The position numbers and the translations under genes are program-made. A stretch of 64,000 nt of DNA from Gavia stellata (lineage: Eukaryota > Chordata > Aves > Gaviiformes > Gaviidae): assembly GCF_030936135.1 (NCBI RefSeq), contig NC_082598.1, forward strand, positions 31,614,687-31,678,686, written 5' to 3'. Under the pieces are notes generated by a model, which was not told where the DNA came from, searched no databases, and saw nothing but the letters and a program-made list of their open reading frames with translations. Below are positions 50,601-62,600 of this stretch, one piece after another. Within the stretch, counting starts at the first letter, position 1. Each line of letters opens with the position of its first letter.

Positions 50601-53600
50601 CTGCTATGCCACCTGAACACTCATAAGTCTATGGGGCCTGATGACATCCACCCAAGGGTGCTGAGGGAGCTGGCGGAGGAGCTTGCCAAGCCACTCTCCA
50701 TCATTTATCAACAGTCCTGGTTAACAGGGGAGGTCCCAGACGACTGGAGGCTTGCCAGCATGACACCCATCTACAAGAAGGGCTGGAAGGAGGATCTGGG
50801 GAACTACAGGCCTGTCAGCCTGACCTCGGTGCTGGGGAAGATTATGGAGAGGTTCATCTTGAGGGTGTTCACAGGGCACATGCAGGTCAACCAAGGGATC
50901 AGGCCCAGCCAGCACGGGTTCATGAAAGGCAGGTCCTGCTTGACCAACCTGATGATCTCCTTCTATGACCAGGTGACTCGTCTAGTGCATGAGGGAAAGG
51001 CTGTCAGTGTTGTCTACCTGGACTTTAGTAAAGCCTTCGACACCGTCTCCCACAGTATTCTCCTGGGGAAGCTGGTGAATCGTGGCTTAGACAGGTACAC
51101 TCTTCGCTGGGTTAAAAACTGGCTGGACGGCCAAGCCCAGAGAGTTGTCATGAATGGAGTGAAATCCAGCTGGCGGCCGGTCACAAGTGGTGTTCCCCAC
51201 GGCTCAGTATTGGGGCCGGTCTTGTTTAATAATACTGTGTTCAGTTTTGGGCCCCTCATTACAGGAAGGACATTGAGGTGCTGGAGCGTGTCCAGAGAAG
51301 GGCGACGAAGCTGGTGAGGGGTCTGGAGCACAAATCTTATGAGGAGCGGCTGAGGGAACTGGGGTTGTTCAGTCTGGAGAAGAGGAGGCTGAGGGGAGAC
51401 CTTATTGCTCTCTACAACTACCTGAAAGGAGGTTGCAGAGAGGTGGGTGTTGGTCTCTTCTCCCAAGTGACAAGTGACAGGACAAGAGGAAATGGCCTCA
51501 AGTTGCGCCAGGGGAGGTTGAGGCTGGGTATTAGGAAAAATTTCTTTAGTGAGAGAGTGGTGAAGCATTGGAACAGGCTGCCCAGGGAGGTGGTGGAGTC
51601 ACCCTCCCTGGAGGTATTCAAGGAACGTGTGGATGTGGCATTGCGGGACATGGTTTAGTGGGCATGGTGGTGTTGGGTTGATGGTTGGACTTGATGGTAT
51701 TTCTTACAGGTCTTTTGCAACCTTAATGATTCGGTGATTCTGTAATTCAGTTCACACCACAGTCAAGAGAGAAAAAAATCCAGGGCAGTGATGTTTATTT
51801 GAACACTTGTAATTATTATATTAACTTTGCTAAAAGCAGAGTTCTAAATAGATTTTGCTTCTATTTTAGTACCAAAAGACCTCTGATCTCAGAACCACAC
51901 AGCTAACCTTGTGTCTGCTGTAAGGGTTCTCATGACTGGCCAACTGCTCCAGCTCTCAGGGGCACCTGCCCCTACACCAGACAGATCAGATGCTCTTGTA
52001 GAAGCAACTTAACCACTGCAGCTTAGAGCTCAGTAAGTTATGGTAAACCAGAACTAATTCTGATTTTTCTCAATATGTTAGATAATAATTTGCAGTGTCA
52101 CAAATATTGAGGACTTGAACCATTTCTGCAGCAGAGACCAGATGGGCAGCTTGAGCAGAAACCACTGGAGTCATCCTTAAGCCAGCTGTCCGCAGTCATG
52201 AATCAGAGCCCTAATGTGGTGTCCAAGAGCACCATATGGTAGTGCCATTAGTTGAGGCTGGAGTGACAGCCAGACAGCCACAGGATGACACCGCTGCTTC
52301 TCACCTGCCTCTTTCTTGTGCTCAATCACATTCTTAAGACAGACATTTTCTTCTAAATCAAGAAGCTAAAGATATTACTGCTCATTTCTGCTCTCCATGA
52401 ATGGAATTTGTCAACACCAAGAATATTTGAGCCAACCTGGCTGTTTCACATTTTAGCGTGCTGGAAAAGGACTGTGCAATCTGTGCTGTGAACGCTGATG
52501 CAGGAGACAGTAAAACAATAACCTTTCAGAAAAGAAGCTTTAGTTATTAAGCTGTTGTAGGCATCTGCCAAATAAATGTGTCTCCACCCTGATTTTGTGT
52601 GCCAGCCCAGCACCTAACTTTTCTAGATGATTCTTATTGCTCCAGGTCACTTGTCCCAAGGCATTTGGTTTTGTAGTATAAAGCTTTTTGGTGTGTGACT
52701 GACTGTGCTTTGAGAATCTCTGCAAAATACTTAGTCACATTGCTTTTCTCTTCTAAGTTTCAGTGGGAGATGTTACAGCAAACACAGGATCCTTGAGTAT
52801 CAAGAGAAAAACATGGAATGATGGTAAGAGCCCCTGACTTTTGAATTGGATGCCAGATTCTAGTTTCCGGTACTCAAACAGTTAAAAAAAAAATCCTAGA
52901 ACTTAACACCAAGCTCCAAACCAACATTCTTCTCTCACCCTCAACAATCTGCAAAAGAAGGGTCCTGATAAAAATATAGGCCTAAGGAAGACTGCAATTT
53001 CTTTATTTCAATCCTCATCCCTGGTATAAATGAGGTAAACATCAGGAAATAATTCTTTGATTTATAAGAATCAAGTGCAAGGAAAAGATAAAAAGATCTC
53101 AAAAAGAACATGATGTCTTAATTACCTGTGTTGCTCAGAGGAAAATAGGGACAATATCACAGTCATGGTTGTGGTTCTTCATATTATACTATGTGTCAGT
53201 AAACAAGAGGAAACATTACATGTTTAGACTTATAATGTCTAACATGTAATGCCTAACATGTTGTACAAGAGAAAACAGGTTAAGACAGCTATTCCAAAGA
53301 AAAGATATGGTATAGAATCACTAAGAGAGAAAAATGAAGGGATAGATAGAAATACGTGGCATGCAATCTGATAATAGGAAAGTTCAGGAGCTTATTTTTC
53401 TTCCTGGCAGAATTGTCAGGCCCTAAATAATCAAAAAGTCCAACAATGAGAGAGGACAACCTTAGTGTTTAGGAGGCTTGCCCCTATTTTTAATACTAAA
53501 ATGATGTCTTGTCTACCGACAGATGAACACAAACAGATCCGACCACCACAACATTTCTGAATTCAACCTGCTCAGTTCACCATCACAAACTGTACTAACA

Positions 53601-56600
53601 GGACTAACTCTATGTGATTAAATATACTTTCACTTATTGCCTATTAGATAAGTAAGTCTTGCAGATGGCAGTAGCTAGGCAAAGCTGAAAGTTTCAAATA
53701 TGAGTGATTTTTACAAGGTCTACTTCATTCCTACTTGCTGTTGTACAATGACCCCTTACACAACACCAGGCAACACCTGCCAAAAGACCGTAACAGAAGA
53801 ACAGCATTAGGAAAATCTAGCATGTGCTAAACTTCGGTGTCAACTTTTCATTGACTTGTGCACTCTAACTACATACTTTGCTTTTGTCCACAGAGATGTC
53901 ACCTGTTCCACTTAAGAAAAGTGCTTCTGAAAACACCATACTCCACTTCCAAAAACTATTAACAGAGAGAGTGCACACAGTAACAGAAGGCAAAAAGTTA
54001 CTGTTAGAAAGGCTTTGTAAGCAGGAAGAAATGCAAGACCTCAACAGAACACAGCTGTACGCTGATCCATCAGCCATGCAACAGGTTGGTTTTATGAATT
54101 TTCTATGAAATTAGCATGCAAAAAGATTCTCTCAGATAGTAAGAAATTAAATAGACTTATTTATGAGTGTAGGTCACCCACATGAATACATGCTTGCTCC
54201 CCTTTAGTATATTCACCTTCAGTCATTTAAACTGAAACGAGGTATGAGTTGCCATCATAATCCTTAACTATGAGCTTTTAGCAGTGACGTCAATTAGTCT
54301 AATAAAAGATATAACCTCTGCCTACATGCCTTGGCTCACCTACATGCCACAACTAACAGGCTTAACTGAAAGAAAGTAACACTTTGACTGATCAAAGAAA
54401 ACATGTACAGTTAAAATTTCATCCCATCATTTCCAATTAGCATCTGTATGACCTCGCTAGCAAGTTAGTCCTCTGCAATTAACCAAACAGTTGAAGCCAT
54501 GAGAGAACTTCTTTTTGGTTAGGCAAGGCTGCTGGGGAAAACATGACACTTATTTCTTTTATCAGCATTTACCCTCCTCCTAGCCTCACCACCTGCCTAT
54601 GCTGGGGTGGGGGACCATCCCCATCTGCCCGCTGAAGGTATGGTGCTGTGCAGCAAAGAATTGGAGAATTCAATGAGGCAGAAAGGAGGTACACAAAGTT
54701 GACGCCCACATAGAAGGGGCAGGCATGGGTTCTGGTACCTGTTCTCTACTGGGCAAGGCATCTGCCTTGTCCAGTAACCAAATGAAGTACAGAAAACACA
54801 GGAACAGTGCAGGGAACAATATAATGGTAAGTGACAAATGCCATGGCATAACTAACTCTGCAAAATCGTATGAGCCACTACTTCATTTTGTGATTGTGTA
54901 AGTACTCTATAGCCTGTACTGCCTGCAAGGCATGCATTTCCAGGGTTTTACTTTTAGTGTATTCAAGCAGAACAACTCATTTCTGGATCTCAGTCATGTT
55001 TGGGCATAGACCTACACAGCCCTGCCAAAGCTAGTTGGCCACACACAAGGGCACAACTCAAGTCAAACAGTCAAGTCCTTACTGCAGTAGCAACAGCCAC
55101 CAGGTTTTTTATACACAGAGGCCTAAATTCCACCCAAGTCTCTCTTCACAAAATCTTCCACAAAAATATTACTGGATATAGTGCTTTGTTTCCTGCTCTA
55201 CAATTAATTATTTTCTTGTTAATTCTTTCATGAGAGACATTACAAAGGTAAATAATTTCCACCAAGGTAGATTTTATCTGCCATTTGACTAGCATTTTTA
55301 AAACAATTCTGAGAAGTCAGAGAGAGATCCCTAGAAAATCACAGTTTTTTGATCAAGTTCATTTATACAATGACACGGACACACAGCTGTTCCAGTGTAT
55401 GCTTATCTACCACTTTTCACATTTTACATTGGTTTCTCTAGTATCATTGTTGGTTTAAAAATCTTTTTCTCTTTGCAATGAGTTGGTTCAAAGATACCTC
55501 CTTGAACTTGCATCATAATACTTGCATACAGAACTGCTGTCTTTGGTAGGAGAACAAGGGATCTATCCCTGCCATCATGGCAGTCAGGTATCCTTCCATA
55601 ACATGCTGAACCAGCTGAAGACCTCGCCATTCCTAGCAGTACTAAAATCACAGGTTACTCCTTCCACATGTGAACCAGAAAAATGTGTGATCCAACCCTA
55701 ATTCACTCTAGTACATTTAAACAGTTTAGTTCAATTTAGATTTAAATTAAGTTTTAAAAACAACTGTACTGAAGACAATATGGATCACTCACATGTTCTG
55801 CTTTACCTGCTCTGTTCCATGAGTGCAAGGCTGAAGTTGCAGAAAACAGCTGAAGCTGATTTGATAACTCATTGCAACAAGAAAATCTCCTTTTCTCTGT
55901 GCTACTCTGAGCAATCTGATGCTTGCTGGATCCCCTATAAACCAGTTCAGCTCACTAACCTGAGACAAGACTAGCCCAGTTGGGAAAAAAAAAAAGCAAA
56001 TGGTTTTCTGTGTGAGTTGAAGCAGCCCAGCAAGTTCTCAGCTGTGCTAGCCCTAACTGTGAGCAGCTCAAAGGTTGTTTTTGTTGCAGTGTGACTGCCC
56101 TCGCACAAGAAAGGCTAACCTGAGGGAGGCAGTTAGCACTGCAAAGACAACAAACTGCACTCAAAATTCTGAGTGATGCATAAGGATCCCAATCTTTCCA
56201 AAACTTTGCTGTCACTTCCAGTACAATGTCCCCCCAAACCCTTTTTCTTCTTCCAGAAAATAAAACTTATTTTATTCATCAAAATAAGCAGATCTTTCAA
56301 GAAATATGTATCGGTTTTTAAATGCTGTTGTTCAGCTGAAAACTGCACAAAAGCACTGAGGCAAAGGACTGTCTAAATTCTTAGTAGGTCAGAGCAGAGA
56401 ATTGCAGAGCACACTTGCAGCCTCTGCTTGGAAACTGTTCATATCAACACTAGAGGGTAGACATGAAGAAGAACTGACAGAAAAAAAAAAAGAACACAAG
56501 TGGCTTTCCTAGTAAAAGGTCTTTCTCAGAAAACTTTCCAGAGAGCGGGATTTACCTGACAAACAAATGTCCAAAAAAGGTGGATGTTCCTTTGTGTGGG

Positions 56601-59600
56601 ATTCCACTTCTATTCTGCATTGTATCTGCAAAGCATAACTTGCTTTTTGTAATTGTTTTGTCAGAAAGCTATCTCCTTCTTTCCTGCTGTTCACATTTAG
56701 TTTCGGTCAAAGATGGTAAGAGATGTCAAGGGCATGGGGGCATTTGGCATCACCCAATATTTCTGTGCTACTCCCATTTACACAGATAACAACTAATTCA
56801 CTTGAATATGTAGGATGCTGAGATAAATCAAAGTGGCATCAAGATAACCTTTATTCACTGCAGTTGTAGTCATGATTCCACATGACTTTTTGCTTAGAGA
56901 CAAAATAATATGAATGTTGCACATTTAGAATTCTGGTTGTCTAGAGCTATGGTCTGTCTCCTTTTGACAGCTTCTCCCAGGGTAGTGACAATGGGCTAAA
57001 TAGAATGTCGCTAGAGTGAAGGATTTCTAAAAAAAAAGCCCCTTCAAAAATAGCACTAGTTAATCCAACTCATCCTTCCAGTGTATTTTTATATCCACTT
57101 GAGCTTGTGCTGTGGCTCTGCTCTGATCACAGCTTTACATTTATTACAGTCACACAATACTTAGTCTAGGCACACTCATGGGCAAGTTAAATGGAACTTG
57201 GGATACCACCTGACACATGCTAAATGGTTATGTGTGAGAGCACTACTGTACGACTGAAAGGGAGAAGAGGCCACCTTAGACATAGATCCACAACATGGTT
57301 CCTTTTTAGCAGAAAGGCCGAACCAAGTTGTTTCCATGTAACTGCTCCTGGGAATCTTAATATAAATTACATCATGAAAATGATTCAGCTTAAAAATCAA
57401 AACCAACACCAAGCAATGATGGCAAGAGGAGCAATCCTATAAATAACAGAGATCTTTGCTCTTCTCCCTCCTCAAATATCTGCACTATTACCAGGGGGCC
57501 ATTCAGATTACTGTGAGGGCAAATCTGTCTCCTCTCCAGTTTGCAAATGGCAATACTGAAATTTTTGAGGTGTGGCAGATAAATGGAGCAATCACCACTC
57601 TGACCTACATTAAAAAGTTCCATTCTTCTCTAAAGCACACTCATTCACTGAGATGAATGGATCACTTTACACATCTTTGATAGGGCTGTTACCCTGGAAA
57701 GTCCTCTGAATGCCCCATTTAGATTATTTCCTGGTGGACCAAACTATATTTGGGCCAAATGAGTGGAGAATGCGCTTCAGGGAGCAGAAATGCCTGCATT
57801 GTTGGTGCATCCACAAGAACTATCAGTATCCCTGTTGGCTTAAAAGACTCTCCCTCCAGACTCTCACCCTTTGTTCCTTCTGCAGCAAGGTCTCCTTTGT
57901 GCTGGCACAAGCACTCATGTGGCCAAGTGGTTAACCAATTGACAGAACTGATTTAAATTAAAACTAAAGTAATAAAAAGCCCCTCCAAACAACCCTGCTC
58001 TTTTTAAGTCCAAGGAAAGTAGTGTAAGACACGGCAGAAAGAGCAGTCAGGACAGTTTATTTGAACTGAACTACCCAGCATGAACCTCCTTCCATGCATT
58101 AGACTCAAATTTAAGGTATGGGCAGACAAACCAACAGAGCAATCCTGTGAAAATTACTGGAGAGCTGTATCATGCCTACATGGATGACTTAACTACAGTC
58201 AATGTGAAGAAAAATGAACAGTCTCACCCCAACTCTACGGCTAGGTCAACGTAATGGAAAGTCTGTCGGCCACAATAAACATAATGGCTGTCTCTGAAAC
58301 ATCCTCTTTTATATACAGTTTATCAGCACTTCCCTCCTGTTTTTTCCATTCCTTCTTACATTATCTCATTCCAGTTGGTTACTCCATATCCAGAGATAAA
58401 AGCTGAGACCAAACTGCATTTTGTGACATGTACATCTAAGAGATTTGAACTTGGTTAGAATGGAAATCTGGCTTATCTTCACTTTTGAAAACGAGCATGC
58501 AGGAACCTGAGCCCTACAGGAAGTTATGTAAAACAACCGAGCGGATATAACAGCTCACCACTGCAAAACCGTCTCGCTCCTCCTCTCTTCCTGCAGGAGT
58601 AAGCTTTGTGGCATGTAATTAAACTGGGCTGTCAGCACCTAGCAGCACAGAATGGTCTACAAAGGAAAAGCAAGATAGAACTAAAAGATAAAGTGTTACT
58701 ATATCCACATTCAGCAAGTGCCTGTGAAAGTACTAAGGAATGTTTTACCAGCACATACCACATGAATGTTCTGGTAAAACAGCATACAGGCTCAATCACT
58801 AGCTAGACAAACATCTTACCCAGTATATTCCATAGGGAATTTACATAGAAATATCGTTAATTACAAAATTTGGCATTTAGACAATTAAAACATTTAACAC
58901 TGCAGTTCTTGCATCTGGGGATGGGGGATCTGCTGAACTCATAATGGGCTCGTGAGACGAAATGAAGAGGTAAATATGTTACATACCAAATTATCAGGAT
59001 CATTACCTGTAGCGTATCCATGCTCCTCAGAAAATTCCCATCCAAACACTATTGCAATTTCAAGCTTTTTCTTTGAAAGATTCACGGTGTGAGACAGGAT
59101 ACCAATAGCTTGCTAAATAGACTTTTAAAAAATCTATCTTGTAGCCAAGAGGTTGTATATAAAATGTAGATACACACTTTCATTATGCTATATTGAGTGT
59201 AGATATTTGGCAGGATGGCTAATGGGAAGCAATCAGTAATTTTACTAGATTGAAAGAGAAGTAAAAATTCTTAACTTACACTGGTGATTATTTGGGTTCT
59301 CTTGTGTGGGTTTTAATAGTGGATAATAACAGGGAAGGTATCAAAAAAGCATGCTGGCCAAGCCTGCACTCTCCATTTACTATGATTCTTGTAACAAATT
59401 CCATACCTAGACCCAGCTGAGTTGGGACAAGGAGTATTCCCTGACTTAATAGGACTTCCACACGCACAGATGAGGCCTTTTAAAGACCTGTCCTAAAAAT
59501 CAGTACAAAGCTGGATACGTTCGCGTTTCAGTACACAGTATTACTGCCAAAAATATTTTCCAGGGAATTTTGCAAAAAGTTAACAGAAATCACACTTGTT

Positions 59601-62600
59601 CCAAGATTAACTTCGCAAATTTGTCCTGGTCAAGGACTCAAATGACGTTTAATAGATTTGTAACTCAAAGTACTCCTCCTCTCTCCCTCACCGCCCCCAA
59701 GAAAGTTTTCTCCTTACCAATATCCTCTGACTCGATTTTGGCATGCTGTCAGTGGATTTTGCAGTGACTTTGTTCCCTGGCTTACAAATTGTAATGGTGA
59801 TTTAGAACATCCAGCTTTAAGCCCTGTTAAGGCTGATGCCAGAGTAACAACATTAGCTTTAGCAGCTCTAAAGTTTCAAACGTAATGAGAATTCACTGCT
59901 AACATAACTGTAAAATGTGTTAAAGCCAGATGAAAATCACTTTAAAATTGTCTCACGTTAAATTGGTACAATATTCTAAGCATGTGGAAGGCCTTGATTA
60001 GCCTGTGAGTAGGAATACACTGGTTTTCATTTTAATTCACAGTTCACCATTCTAAAGTAAAAAACAATAAAAAGCCACGTTCTAACTTCTGCTACAAAGG
60101 AGTGTGAATTTAAGCCTCAACAATCTAGCAGCTGCTTTTTAATTTAAAAAAAAAACTTTAAAAGTTGTGGCTTATGTCAAGATAGTGAAATTCCAAGTCT
60201 ATCTTTTGTCTTTCATGATGTGCCTACTTGTGGGCACACTCCAGAACCTTGCTTACAAATACACATTGTACGATTTTTCATGCAGAATAGTTTCAGTGAA
60301 ACAACGAGCACCACCCAAAACATGCCGTTGAATACACTTAAATATTGTGGTGGCTTGATCCAGAGTACTGAGTTTCAAGTTCTCAGTTACAAACATACTC
60401 ACTGAAGTAAATCTCTCCAGTGCTGTAGTATCTTTTTAACACTGTAATACAAACTATCAACTCGTTTTAGGCCATTTATCAGGAACAGCAAAGTCCTTCA
60501 CATTGCTGCAACCAGCTGTATCAGAACATAAAGCACAAAGAATTTATGCTGCATGCTTTTGTGGCATGGAACATATACTCTCGATCTTTATGTATACAGA
60601 TAAGATTTCAAAGATTAGAAATGATAACGCGTTCCCAACAGCTGCCTCTTCTTTGTGGATCAGCCATCTCAAAAATGCAGTTTGATAATGCCATGCTTGA
60701 ATATTCTGATTTTTAAAATCTAAGATGAATTAAGGGCCAAATTCTGTAATTTGATTTATCGCACATGACTAATTTGCATATAAAAGAACATGCCTATGAG
60801 TATCTAAGGCCAGTAGTCTTTACCTAAACATCCTTACTAATTTGAAGGTGAGGTCTAAGGACTGATGGCCAATCAAACTTCTGTTAGTCACTTAGGCCTG
60901 ATTGGGACTGCCCATTAATATTTATCATACCTCTCTTTCATACTTACTTATTTTTAAAGGAATAGGGTTAAGAGACACTTCTTGGTTTTTAAGTTTAAAA
61001 GAACAGGCTTAATGAAATTTACTGATACAGTTAATGCTAAATCTTAATTCTGGTTTTCAAGAGACATTCCAAAAAGAAGGAAGAAAAATAGCTGCTATCC
61101 TATTACTTCCTGATAGGGATGCCACTTCTTCTACATCTCACAGTAGGAAAAAAAGAGGTTAGAGAGAAACATTAAAGAAGGAAATGGGAACATTAACATC
61201 TCAGCTATTTAATGGAATTTTATTGAGTGCTTGCAAAGGTGTACCTAATTGAACAGACTGTTTCACTTTACAGATGCAATAATGTTTATGTTTCTAAGAA
61301 AGCATCCCTTAAAAATTTTAACAATTATTGAGTTAGAAGATCAGAATCAGAAGTAGTGCATATATGCCTTTAGGTGTGTATCTTCCTGTAGAACTTGTGA
61401 ATTGCTTACAGTTTCAATCACAACATTAGTATTACTGTCTATAGTTGTGTCTTCCACAGGGGATATTTGGTATTAAAGAGCCCATCAAGAAATCAAATAT
61501 ACTTGTCAAGTGCCCATCAGAAAAAAAAAGAAGAAAAAACGTGTATTGAAAAATCATGAAATAAAATTGCAATGAAAATTCATATAATAAGCTGCAAAGT
61601 AATGAAAATACATCAGTCATTTTATTTCCAACTAAGAAACTCCAGGTCCACCAGTGTAACTGTGTAAGCACAAATTAGGTAAGATTTTTTTCCAACCTCT
61701 TCACAGAAAAATGGCACAACCTAAAATGAGACTGTTGATTACATGGCTTTGTTCCTTGGATTCTGCAGCTCTATCACTCCCAATAAAAACATTTTTGATG
61801 GACACTGACAAATATATATAGTTTAGGAATGATACACCTGCAACCCAAAGAAAATTATTAGTATATGAGTCATGTAGGGATGCAGCATTTTACCAGTAAA
61901 AGTATATGAGACTCAGCTGTAATAAACAGAAAATCTCAATGTAAACAGTTTTCTGTTGATGGTCCAAAACAATTTCAGAGCAACGTTCACATGTCTGTGA
62001 CCTCAAAAATACAAAGAACATATAATTTTATCTATTCAGTACATGTGTACTTAGAGAAGCCCAGCTCCCCAGACTGTCAGGGATGTGATTATTTAGCAAA
62101 CTTTTTGCAAATGGAAAGTTAAGCATAGTATATAGGTGTTTGTACTACAGAAGCCTAGCATGTCCTACAAAACTGGCATGTGCGTGTTTGGCTGTGCATG
62201 TGTTCCCACAAGGATATACCTTGATGGCACCACTGAAAAAATGATTAGTTTATGTCAGTGCATAACATTATTACTTTGAATACCAGATGGAAGCAGAACC
62301 CAAACTTCATTCTGCAGCTCTGCATCCACATGGATCACAGTGAATCTAGTCTGTTTTACATTGCCATAGACATATCAGGTAGAAAAGAAGTTTTATTATA
62401 TCATGGTGATGAATCTAAACAACTATGGCTCGTAGGAGCCTGCAGATTCTTAAGAACCACTCCGTGTCGGTAGTCTCGATTTGTCTGAATTACACTTCAA
62501 CACAAGCATCTCGAGTAACGCGGAGAATGACGGCCGGCTGGCTGGGTGCCTGGGACGGGGCGGCGGGCGCAGCAGCCGATGAGCGGGGGGCATCCCCGCC

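Noticed and set aside
50574-51658. A reverse transcriptase gene of 247 codons plus a 126-codon gene
   Set aside because: Both are parts of one internally deleted CR1 element, not host genes.
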